Source: Cellulomonas sp. PhB143
GTDB taxonomy: Bacteria > Actinomycetota > Actinomycetes > Actinomycetales > Cellulomonadaceae
DNA: 64,000 nt
Assembly: GCF_003752595.1 (NCBI RefSeq)
Contig: NZ_RKIJ01000002.1
Location: forward strand, 1-64,000
Reading direction: 5' to 3'
How positions within the stretch are numbered: position 1 is the stretch's first letter; each line of letters opens with the position of its first letter. This document shows, piece by piece, positions 7,920-16,000 of the stretch. The translations under genes and the position numbers were made by a program. The notes below the pieces were generated by a model that saw only the letters and a program-made list of their open reading frames with translations, made no database searches and had not been told where the DNA came from.

Positions 7920-8228
7920 CTACCGGTCCGGGTCGGGATCCGGGCCGAGTTCCGGTTGCTCCTGGGGCTCGATGCGGCCGACGACGCGCACCCGCACCGC
8001 GACCCCGTGCACCTGCGGCGGCAGGCCGTCCGTCATCGTCGCGCTCTCGACGTTGACCTGGAGCACGTAGTCCACGGCCCCCGCGTCCCCGGGATCGACC
8101 GGCTCGCGCACGGCGTCGCCCGCGGCGCCGTCGGCCGGCGCGATCCCGACGCCGGCGATCCCGGCCCGGTCCGCGAGCGAGGCGCGCAGCGCCTCCTTGG
8201 CCTCCCGGGCCTCGTCGATCGTGGCCAT
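7920..8228 (-). CDS. Small protein resembling the N-domain of the adjacent protease
   Basis: A 102-residue protein starting 32 bases after the protease stop, likely in the same transcript. ATG at 8228 follows GGAGGAGCAGCC. It has an N-terminal helix (IDEAREAKEALRASLADRAG), then strands GVGIAPADG, YVLQVNVE and VAVRVRVVGRIEP, then an acidic Pro-rich tail. The order helix, G-x-G-strand, Y/F-x-x-x-V strand and V-x-V-R strand echoes residues 5-110 of the protease. I infer a free-standing pro-domain-like partner, perhaps an inhibitor or chaperone; no named family is recognised. Confidence 0.6.
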   Translation of the reverse strand: MATIDEAREAKEALRASLADRAGIAGVGIAPADGAAGDAVREPVDPGDAGAVDYVLQVNVESATMTDGLPPQVHGVAVRVRVVGRIEPQEQPELGPDPDPDR

Positions 8229-8260
8229 GGCTGCTCCTCCCGAGCCGTCCGGCACACGGG

Positions 8261-9334
8261 TCAGGCTCCGAGGAGCCGCGCTCCCAACGCGCCCAGGACG
8301 GCATCGATCGGGTTGACGTACGTCAGCCCGTGGCCATTCTGACCCCCGCGCTCCGACCCGGCAAAGAGCAGGCCGAGGGCCACGCCGTCGGCCCGGTACA
8401 CCAGCGACCCCGAGTCCCCGCCCTGCGAGAAGGGCGTCTGCCCGGTGGGCTCGACCTCGATCTGGTCGTCGAACCGCAGCACGCCCAGGCCCTCGCCGTA
8501 CCCGACCGCGACGTCGTCGAGCTCGATCGCCGTCACCCGCCCCGCGGTCGTCCCCGTGGTGCGGCCGATCTTTGCGACGCTCTCGCCGCCCACCGGCGAC
8601 GCGGTCGTCGTGATGCGTCCCGCCGGGTACGTGGGATCGACGTCCGGGTCGTCGAGCAGCGCGAGCGCGCAGTCCACCGTCGCCGTCCGTCCCGCGACGA
8701 GCTCCACGAACGACGCGAGGGTCCCGACGGCGTCCTGCGGCGCCGCCCCACCGTCCGCCGGGCCCGGCTGGACGACGACGTCCCCCACCGCGCCGCCCGG
8801 CCCGCCGACGAGCACGTGGTAGTTGGACAGCGCGTACCGCGCCCCCGCGGGCGCCGACCCCGGGGCCACGAGCTCGACGAACGCGCCGAGCGTCCCCGCG
8901 GTCACCGCGACGTTGGCGATCGAGACGCCGGGACGCAGCGGCCGCACGCGCCCGGTCTCGCCGAGCGCCTGCGCGGACGCCACCGGCGGGCGCGGCCCGA
9001 ACCCGCCGTCGGGCGCGGAGGCGTCCTCGGGCGTTCCGCCCCCGGCCTCGAGGGACAGCGCCCGGACCGGGCCGGTCTCGCGCAGGTCCGCGCCGGGACC
9101 GAGCTGCGCGACCAGCGACTCCGCGATGCCCCGGACCTCGGGGACCTCGTAGCGCACCGCGATCTCGAACGTCTCCTCGTCGTCGGGCCCGACCGGGGCG
9201 AGCCCGATCGCCAGCCGCGGCGTGGCGCGCAGCCCCGCGGTCTGCGCCGCGATCTCCTCCCCCCGGGTCGCGTAGAGCTCGCTGGCGTACTCGGCGAGCT
9301 GGGCCTTGACCTCGCGTGCGGCGTCCCTGTCCAT
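8261..9334 (-). CDS. Trypsin-like serine peptidase (S1 fold)
   Basis: A 357-residue chymotrypsin-fold peptidase. The putative triad is His173 (LSNYHVLVG), Asp221 ([11 protein letters not shown]) and Ser308 (GGDSGSLV). An N-terminal helical plus beta domain of about 120 residues precedes it. No signal peptide is seen with the ATG at 9334, so it may be cytosolic, unlike classical secreted trypsins. The upstream open frame overlaps the divergent sigma-factor gene and is disregarded. It is followed by a small protein resembling its own N-domain. Confidence 0.75.
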   Translation of the reverse strand: MDRDAAREVKAQLAEYASELYATRGEEIAAQTAGLRATPRLAIGLAPVGPDDEETFEIAVRYEVPEVRGIAESLVAQLGPGADLRETGPVRALSLEAGGGTPEDASAPDGGFGPRPPVASAQALGETGRVRPLRPGVSIANVAVTAGTLGAFVELVAPGSAPAGARYALSNYHVLVGGPGGAVGDVVVQPGPADGGAAPQDAVGTLASFVELVAGRTATVDCALALLDDPDVDPTYPAGRITTTASPVGGESVAKIGRTTGTTAGRVTAIELDDVAVGYGEGLGVLRFDDQIEVEPTGQTPFSQGGDSGSLVYRADGVALGLLFAGSERGGQNGHGLTYVNPIDAVLGALGARLLGA

Positions 9335-9454
9335 GCGCCCGAGTCTTGCCCACGCCTCCGACACGCGCCCGCCGTCCCCGCCGCCGGGCGCGTGGCTGCA
9401 TCCGCGCGCGCCGCGGCGGGAGAAGGAGCGGACGTGCCCCGGGCACACCGACAA

Positions 9455-9467
9455 CTGCACAGTGCAG
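9455..9467. promoter_or_regulatory. Candidate operator between protease and sigma-factor genes
   Basis: CTGCACAGTGCAG is a perfect 13-bp palindrome in the divergent intergenic region (9335-9533). It lies about 65 bases before the sigma-factor start. TAGGTT at 9484 could be a -10 for the plus-strand gene. The regulator is unknown. Confidence 0.25.
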
Positions 9468-9533
9468 GCGCGCCTCGCTCGGGTAGGTTGCCGTGCAGAG
9501 CACACCGCCACACCACGAGGGGCCGGAGACGCA

Positions 9534-10109
9534 GTGACCTCACCCGACGGCACGCGGGCGGACGCGGACGCCCGCGTGACCGCCGCGTTCGTCGCGGGGG
9601 ACGACGCCGGGCTGGCCGAGGCCTACCGGCGCTGGGCGGCGCTCGTGCACACGGTCGCCCTGCGCTCGCTCGGCAGCCGGGACGACGCCGAGGACGTCAC
9701 CCAGCAGGTGTTCGTCGCGGCGTGGCGCGGCCGGGAGCGGTTCGACCCCGCTCGGGCGAAGCTCTCGACCTGGATCATGGCGATCGCGCGCCACAAGATC
9801 GCCGACGCCCACGAGGGCCGGTCGCGGGCGCGGCGCCAGCAGCAAGCCGCCGCGACCTCGGTTCCGAACCCCGTGGGAGAGAACGACCCGGTCGCCGGCG
9901 CGACCACGGACCGTGTCGTCGTGGCGGACGAGCTCGCGCGGCTCGGCGACCCGGGCCGCACGATCCTCGAGCTCGCGTTCTTCCGCGACATGACCCACAC
10001 GCAGATCGCGCAGGAGCTCGGGCTCCCGCTCGGTACGGTCAAGAGCCACGTCAGACGAAGCCTCGTCAGGCTCCGCGCACGGTTGGAGGTGGACGGTGCA
10101 GCACGTTGA
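9534..10109 (+). CDS. ECF-type RNA polymerase sigma factor
   Basis: A 191-residue extracytoplasmic-function sigma factor. Region 2 includes [17 protein letters not shown] and [15 protein letters not shown]. Region 4 is [18 protein letters not shown] followed by the recognition helix [18 protein letters not shown] at 9534 follows GGAGACGCA. Its 3' end overlaps the next gene by 14 bases, as is usual for a sigma with its own anti-sigma. SigK-like by partner type; the stress or signal is unknown. Confidence 0.92.
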   Translation: MTSPDGTRADADARVTAAFVAGDDAGLAEAYRRWAALVHTVALRSLGSRDDAEDVTQQVFVAAWRGRERFDPARAKLSTWIMAIARHKIADAHEGRSRARRQQQAAATSVPNPVGENDPVAGATTDRVVVADELARLGDPGRTILELAFFRDMTHTQIAQELGLPLGTVKSHVRRSLVRLRARLEVDGAAR

Positions 10110-10896
10110 TCCGGAGGTCCTCGCGCTCCTCGCGCTCGGCGAGCGGGCCGACGACGTCGCGAGCGCCGACGAGCGCGCCCACCTCGAGGGCTGCGACGCC
10201 TGCCGCGCGGAGGTCGCGCAGCTCGCCGAGGTGGCCGCCACCGGTCGCGCGGTCACCGACGACGACCGCCCCGTCGACCCTCCGCCCGAGGTGTGGGACC
10301 GCGTGCGCGCCGAGCTCGGGATCTCGACCCCTGCGAGCCCCGAGCCCTCGACCCCTGCACCCCCGGAGACCCGTGCCGTCACGCCCCTGCGCCTGCGCCG
10401 CCCGCGCCGCCGCCGGTTCTCCGCCGGGGCCCTCGCGGCGGCCGCGAGCGCCGCGCTCGTCGTCGGTGTCGGCGGCGGCGTGCTGTGGGGGCAGGGCGGC
10501 GGGACCCCCGAGCCTGCGCCGACCGGCACGTCGACCGGCTCCGCCCCGACCGGCGAGGCCACCGTGGCGAGCGCGACGCTCCAGCCGCTGCCGAGCTGGA
10601 AGGGCGCGACGGGCGAGGCCCAGGTCGAGAAGGCCGCCGACGGCACCCGGCAGGTCGTCGTGACGGTGGACGCCCCGGCGTCGGACGACGGCTTCCACGA
10701 GGTCTGGCTCATCAAGCACGACCTCAGCGGGCTCGTCAGCCTCGGCGTGCTCGACGGCGGCACGGGCACCTTCCCCGTCCCCGACGGCCTCGACCTCGCG
10801 CAGTACTCGCTGGTCGACGTCTCCGAGGAGGGCTACGACGGGAACCCCGCGCACTCGGGCGACTCGATCGTGCGCGGGGGCCTCACCCCGGCCTGA
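10096..10896 (+). CDS. Membrane anti-sigma factor, RskA type
   Basis: A 266-residue, single-pass membrane protein. The N-terminal ~80 residues carry an anti-sigma zinc-binding motif, HLEGCDACR (H-x3-C-x2-C), followed by a membrane helix ([21 protein letters not shown]). A Thr/Ser/Pro-rich spacer leads to an extracytoplasmic RskA/anti-sigma-K domain ([40 protein letters not shown]). GTG at 10096 lies within the end of the sigma gene, so the two are coupled. It should hold the sigma factor inactive until processed by proteases. Confidence 0.88.
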   Translation: MQHVDPEVLALLALGERADDVASADERAHLEGCDACRAEVAQLAEVAATGRAVTDDDRPVDPPPEVWDRVRAELGISTPASPEPSTPAPPETRAVTPLRLRRPRRRRFSAGALAAAASAALVVGVGGGVLWGQGGGTPEPAPTGTSTGSAPTGEATVASATLQPLPSWKGATGEAQVEKAADGTRQVVVTVDAPASDDGFHEVWLIKHDLSGLVSLGVLDGGTGTFPVPDGLDLAQYSLVDVSEEGYDGNPAHSGDSIVRGGLTPA

Positions 10897-10929
10897 ACGG
10901 GGCGCGGCCCGGCCTGACGCCGCCGCCCG

Positions 10930-13900
10930 TCACCGCAGGACGAGGTACCCCGTCCTGCCCGACGACGCCGCGTGCGTCGCGTCCCCGGCGTACGCGACGG
11001 TCAGCGCGTGCAGCCCGCGGGCGCCCGCCGGGACCCGCACGGACGCGGTGCCCTTCGCGGACAGCGACGCCGTGCCGACCTGCGTCCCGGCGGCGTCGCG
11101 GACCACCACGGTCCCCGTCGGGAAGGGCTTGCGCAGCGGGGTCTCGTCGACCACCGCGACGGCGACCGTCACGGTGCTGCGGCTCGTGGCGAGCGGCGGC
11201 ACGGCCAGCGCGACGACCGAGGTCCGCTCCAGCGGGGCCGGCGTCACGCTCGGGTCGAGGCCGAGCACCGCGGCGAGCTTCTGCACGGCTGTGGCGGCGT
11301 CGCCCGACAGGAGCGCGTGCTCCGCGTCGCTGGTCAGGACGGCGTGCCCGTCGACCGCGCTGCCGTCCACCACCGCCTGCTGCGCGAGGTCGCGAGCCAC
11401 CGAGACCACCGGGTCGGCGTCGGTCCAGGCGTCGGCGCCGCCCAGCTGCCCGGCGGCCCGGTAGAGCAGGCGCAGCGCCTTCTCGGGGTCCGCCACGGTG
11501 CCGTCGTCGGCCCAGACGTCCGCGTCGAGCACGGCCTGGACGGCAGCGGCGGCCTTCCCCGTCAGGTCCCCGACGAGCCCCTCGAGACGGTCGCGGGGCG
11601 CGTCGGTGCGCAGGCCCCAGCCGTAGGCGAACTGCGGGTCGTAGCCCGCGTCCCCCACGTTGTCGGGCACGTGGTCGTCGCTGCTCGGCCACGTCACCGG
11701 CAGCCGGCCGGTGAACGGGCTCTCGCCGAAGAGCACGTCCGCCACGCCCTCGCCCTCGGTGCCGGGCAGCCACGAGGCGACGAGGCCGTCCATCTCGTCG
11801 AGCTGGTCGGCGACGAGCTGGGGACGGCCGGAGACGACCAGGACGACGCAGTCCATCGCGCCGCAGACCGTGTCGATCGCCGTGCGGTCCTGCGCGCTCA
11901 GCGTCAGCGAGAACTGGCTGTCCGCGCCGTAGCGGACGTCGCCGACGCCCTCCGCGTAGGGCTTCTCGCCGACGACGACGACGCCGACGTCGGCCCCGTC
12001 CGTGGGCGCGGAGGCGTCGGGGCTGACCGTCACGTCGCCGGAGGACGCCGCGGTGATCGCGTCGCCGATCGTGGTGCCCCGCGTGATCTCCCCCGCCCCG
12101 CCCTGCCAGGAGACGGACCAGCCGCCGAGCTGGCGGCCCAGGTCGTCGGCGGTGGAGCCCGCGACGTACACGTCCGCGTCGTCGGCGAGCGGCAGGACGC
12201 CGTCGTTCTTCAGCAGCACCTGCGACTCGGCGGCCGCCTGCCGGGCGACGGACCGGTGCGCGTCGGAGCCGAACGCGTCCTGCTCGCTGCGGTCGGCGAA
12301 CGGGTGGTCGAAGAGCCCGACGGCGAACTTCTGCGTCAGGATGCGCCGGACCGCGTCGTCGACGCGGGCCTCGCTCACGACTCCGGAGGCGACGTTCGCC
12401 TCGGTCGCCGAGACGAACGCCGCGTAGTTGTAGGGGGCCATCGCCATGTCGACGCCGCCGTTGACGGCGCGCGCCGCCTTCTGCTGGTAGGTGCCGCCGG
12501 GCAGCTTGTCGATGCCTTCCCAGTCGCTGATCGTGAAGCCGTCGAACCCGAGCTCGCCCTTGAGCAGGTCGGTGTTCAGCGCCCCGTTCTCGTGCATCCG
12601 GACCGAGTCCGCCCCGCCGATCGACATCGCCGAGTACGACGGCATCACCGACCCGACGCCCGCGGCGATCGCCGGCCGGTAGGGGTCGACGTAGAGCCGG
12701 TCGAGCTCGGCGGCGTCGGCCACGCGGGTGACGCCCTGGTCGATGGGGTAGCCGCTGCCGGTGACCGACTCGTCGTACGTCGTCCCGCCGTCCCCGAGCC
12801 AGTGCTTGGCGGTCGCGAGCACGGTGCTCGGCGAGTCCATGTCGGCCGCGTCGCGGCCCTGCAGGCCGGTGATCGCGGGCGCGGCGAACGCCTTCACGAG
12901 CGCCGGGTCCTCCCCGAACGACTCGTAGCTGCGGCCCCAGCGCTCGTCGCGCGTCACGCACAGGCACGGAGCGAACGTCCACGGGATGCCGGTCGAGCGC
13001 ACCTCGGTCGCGGTGACCGTCCCCGCCTCCTCGACCAGGCCGGGGTCGCGCGTCGCGCCGAGGCCGATGTTGTGGGGGAAGAGCGTCGCGCCCACCACGT
13101 TGTTGTGCCCGTGCACGGCGTCGACGCCGTAGATCATCGGGATCTGCAGCGGCGTGCTCAGCGCCTGGCGCTGGTAGCCGTCCACCATGTCGGCCCAGCC
13201 CTCGGGGGTGTTCTGCGCCGGCACGGAGCCGCCGCCGGAGAGCACCGAGCCGAGCCCGAGCGTCGCGACGTCGTCGGCCGAGGACAGCCCGAGCCGCTCC
13301 GCCTGCGTCATCTGGCCGACCTTCTCCGCCAGGCTCATGCGGCCCAGCAGGTCGTCCACCCGGTCCGCGGTCGCCAGCACGTCGTCGAGGTACGCCATGC
13401 CGTGCGCGTTGACGACGACCCGCGGGGATGCCACGACGTCGCCGGCGACGGTCAGCGCCACCGGGACGGTGAGCGCCTCCGCCGGCTCGTCGGCGGCGGC
13501 CGTGACGACCTCGAACGGCTGCGTGGCGCCCGACTCGGTCCCGGCGGGGAACGTCAGCGTCCCGCCGAAGTCCTCGTAGTCCGTCCCGGCCTGCGCGGTG
13601 CCGCCCGTCCCGGGCCCGTAGCCGACCTCGACGTCGGAGGCGAGGGGCTCGCCGTCGGACGTCGTGACGCGCACGTCGACGCTCGCCGTGTCCCCCGCGT
13701 CGACGAGCGTCACGGGCGGCGCGGTCACCGTCGCGGCGACCGCCGCGCGGGGCGAGCCGTAGATCTGCACGTCGTCGATCGCCCACCCCGTCCGCGGCGT
13801 GTCGGTCGGCATCGTGATCGCGTAGCCCCACGACCGGGTCAGCGAGAGCTCGCCGTCCTGCGCGCTCGCCGGGCCCGGCTGGTAGTCGCCGCGGAGCGTG

Positions 13901-15849
13901 AACGAGGAGAAGGGCAGCTCGACGAGCTTCCACCGGCTGCCGTCCGCGGACCAGCTGTCCTTGAACGACGTCCGCCACAGCTCGGCGTGCTCCCCGTCCG
14001 GTCCGCCGTCCTTGAGCTCGACCGTGATGTCCGCGCCCGCGGTCGGCGAGGCGGGCCGCGAGTCCTGCGACGCGTACCACCAGAACCGCAGGCCCCCGTA
14101 GCCGCTCCAGTCCTGCGGCGCCGCGAGGTCGTGGCTGATGCCGCCGTACTTCCCCGCCGGGACCTGGTAGGTCCCGGACAGCACGTGGTTGTCCGACGGC
14201 GCCGCCCCGCCGCGGTCGTCCGCGGTCACCTCGACCGTGGGCTTCGACCCGGCGTCGGCGCCCCAGGCGAAGATCCCGACGGGCTCGGTGTCGACCGTCA
14301 GCGGCACGTCGCCCTCGAAGTCGATGATGCTCGCGGCCCGCTCGACCACCGACACGTCGTCGAACAGCCAGGTGCCCGCGCCGAGGTCGCTGAGCGTGAC
14401 CGCGTAGCCGTGCACGGCGCTCGCGTCGAAGCGGTCGGGCGCGCCCGGGGAGTCCTTCTTGCGCAGCGCGTCGAACCGGACGCTGACCTGGTGCCAGCCC
14501 GCCTCGGCGTCGACGAACGACGTCTCGAACTTGGTCGCGCTGTCCGGGCTCGAGCCGCCCGACTTGAGCTCGTAGCGCAGCGTGCTCCCGCTGCCGGTCC
14601 CCCGGAACCAGAACGTGAAGGCGCCGTAGGCGGACCAGTCGTGGGCCTGCGTGAAGTCGTGGGTGAAGCCGCCCCAGCCGCCCGCGCCGATCGCGGCGAC
14701 GTCGGCGCTCAGCGCGTGGCCGCCGTCCGGCGCCCCGGGCCGGTCGCTCGCGACGCGGGTCAGGACGGGCGTGGCCGCCGCGTCCGCGCCCCACGTCGTC
14801 AGCGGCAGCGGGGTCTCCTCGAAGTCGTCGAGCGGCACGGTCGCGCCGACGTCCGGCAGGTCGCCGTGCGCGCGCAGGGTGACGGTGTGCGTGTCCCGCG
14901 CGCCGAGGACGAGGCCCTCGGGGGCGTCGTCGGGCAGCGAGAGGGCGAGCGTCAGGTCGCGGTCCCCGGCGAGGGCGCCGTGGTCCTGCGACGTCGTGGT
15001 CACCGCCGCCGTCGTCTCCCCCGCCGGGACGACGACGTCGGCGTCCACCGCCGCGTAGTCCTCGCCGGCCGTGGCGGTGCCGTCCGCGGACGTCACGTGC
15101 AGCGTCGTGTCGGTGTCCCGCGGCTGCGACAGGCGCACGGGGACGGAGATCTCCTCGCCGGCGTCGGTCGCCGAGGCGGAGCCCACGAAGCCGGCGGTGA
15201 CCGTGCCCGACGTGCCCCACACCTCGACGTCGTACAGCGAGTAGCCGTAGTAGTGCAGCGTCGGCGCCTCCCAGGTGGCCGCGGCGCGCTGCGTCATCGC
15301 GATCCGGACCCAGCGGCCCTGCGTGCCCTGCGAACCTTGGCCGAGCGGGACCACCTGCTCGCCGCCGGGGCCGTCCGTCGTGGCGTAGGCCTGCGTCCAC
15401 ACCGACGGGTCGGAGCCGTCGCCCGGGTCCTCGCTCGCGACCTCGACCGTGAAGGCCGTCGCGTAGGACGCCTCCCACGCCAGGCGCAAGGAGTCGAGGT
15501 CCGCGACGCTGCCCAGGTCGAGCTGGAACCACTGGTCGTACGCGACGTCCTCGTCGGGGCCGTTGCCGCTCGCCCACCGGGTCGAGCCGTCACCGTCGGT
15601 GGCGAGCTGCGGCGGGAACGCGCCGTCCTGGTCGTCCTGGGACTGGCTCGCGGTGGCCGTCGCGTCGAGCGCGAGGTCGCCGAGGCCCGGGTCGCCGGGC
15701 GCTGCGGTCGCCGCGACGGGCACCGCGCCGACGAGCGCGAGGGCGAGGGCGGCGACGACGGCGGCGGCCGCGGAGCCGCGCCGTCGGGCCACTCGGGGGC
15801 GCGGCGCGCGAGAGGCGGGCACGGGGACAGGGCGAGACGTCGACAGCAT
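10930..15849 (-). CDS. Secreted multidomain GH3 beta-glucosidase/exoglucanase
   Basis: A 1639-residue exported enzyme. Signal peptide about 1-49 (VAATAAP cleavage region). Then discoidin-like F5/8C (55-212), Calx-beta (214-325), two CBM11/CIA30-like domains (341-505, 508-700), a second Calx-beta (708-815), GH3 N-terminal barrel (820-1165), GH3 C-domain (1195-1400), a helical stretch and an Ig-like domain (1545-1639). The nucleophile is Asp1109 in TISDWEG; KHWLGDGGT (Lys1015) and GEKPYAEGVGD (Glu1295/1300, one probably the acid/base) are ExoP-like. It should release glucose from bound beta-glucan. No sortase motif or cell-wall repeats seen. Confidence 0.9.
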   Translation of the reverse strand: MLSTSRPVPVPASRAPRPRVARRRGSAAAAVVAALALALVGAVPVAATAAPGDPGLGDLALDATATASQSQDDQDGAFPPQLATDGDGSTRWASGNGPDEDVAYDQWFQLDLGSVADLDSLRLAWEASYATAFTVEVASEDPGDGSDPSVWTQAYATTDGPGGEQVVPLGQGSQGTQGRWVRIAMTQRAAATWEAPTLHYYGYSLYDVEVWGTSGTVTAGFVGSASATDAGEEISVPVRLSQPRDTDTTLHVTSADGTATAGEDYAAVDADVVVPAGETTAAVTTTSQDHGALAGDRDLTLALSLPDDAPEGLVLGARDTHTVTLRAHGDLPDVGATVPLDDFEETPLPLTTWGADAAATPVLTRVASDRPGAPDGGHALSADVAAIGAGGWGGFTHDFTQAHDWSAYGAFTFWFRGTGSGSTLRYELKSGGSSPDSATKFETSFVDAEAGWHQVSVRFDALRKKDSPGAPDRFDASAVHGYAVTLSDLGAGTWLFDDVSVVERAASIIDFEGDVPLTVDTEPVGIFAWGADAGSKPTVEVTADDRGGAAPSDNHVLSGTYQVPAGKYGGISHDLAAPQDWSGYGGLRFWWYASQDSRPASPTAGADITVELKDGGPDGEHAELWRTSFKDSWSADGSRWKLVELPFSSFTLRGDYQPGPASAQDGELSLTRSWGYAITMPTDTPRTGWAIDDVQIYGSPRAAVAATVTAPPVTLVDAGDTASVDVRVTTSDGEPLASDVEVGYGPGTGGTAQAGTDYEDFGGTLTFPAGTESGATQPFEVVTAAADEPAEALTVPVALTVAGDVVASPRVVVNAHGMAYLDDVLATADRVDDLLGRMSLAEKVGQMTQAERLGLSSADDVATLGLGSVLSGGGSVPAQNTPEGWADMVDGYQRQALSTPLQIPMIYGVDAVHGHNNVVGATLFPHNIGLGATRDPGLVEEAGTVTATEVRSTGIPWTFAPCLCVTRDERWGRSYESFGEDPALVKAFAAPAITGLQGRDAADMDSPSTVLATAKHWLGDGGTTYDESVTGSGYPIDQGVTRVADAAELDRLYVDPYRPAIAAGVGSVMPSYSAMSIGGADSVRMHENGALNTDLLKGELGFDGFTISDWEGIDKLPGGTYQQKAARAVNGGVDMAMAPYNYAAFVSATEANVASGVVSEARVDDAVRRILTQKFAVGLFDHPFADRSEQDAFGSDAHRSVARQAAAESQVLLKNDGVLPLADDADVYVAGSTADDLGRQLGGWSVSWQGGAGEITRGTTIGDAITAASSGDVTVSPDASAPTDGADVGVVVVGEKPYAEGVGDVRYGADSQFSLTLSAQDRTAIDTVCGAMDCVVLVVSGRPQLVADQLDEMDGLVASWLPGTEGEGVADVLFGESPFTGRLPVTWPSSDDHVPDNVGDAGYDPQFAYGWGLRTDAPRDRLEGLVGDLTGKAAAAVQAVLDADVWADDGTVADPEKALRLLYRAAGQLGGADAWTDADPVVSVARDLAQQAVVDGSAVDGHAVLTSDAEHALLSGDAATAVQKLAAVLGLDPSVTPAPLERTSVVALAVPPLATSRSTVTVAVAVVDETPLRKPFPTGTVVVRDAAGTQVGTASLSAKGTASVRVPAGARGLHALTVAYAGDATHAASSGRTGYLVLR

Positions 15850-15937
15850 GAACGCACTCCGTTGTGGTCACTGGCTGAGCGGGGGTCCGACAGGCCGAGA
15901 GTAGACCCGATCGCCCGGCCCGCAACCGGCGCCCGGA

Positions 15938-15983
15938 CTTGTCAGACCCTCGCTCGCCTATGGCGGAGCGAGGGTCTGACAAG
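15938..15983. repeat. Palindromic element family C, copy C2
   Basis: Perfect 18-bp arms, CTTGTCAGACCCTCGCTC (15938-15955) and its complement (15966-15983), flank a 10-base loop. It sits between the beta-helix lipoprotein stop (16001) and the GH3 start (15849), both on the minus strand, and could terminate the upstream operon. The outer 13 bases match copy C1 inside the NHL-protein gene. No obvious sugar-repressor (CebR/CelR-like) operator was seen in the rest of this gap. Confidence 0.8.
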
Positions 15984-16000
15984 CCGTTGGGTGAGCGGGG

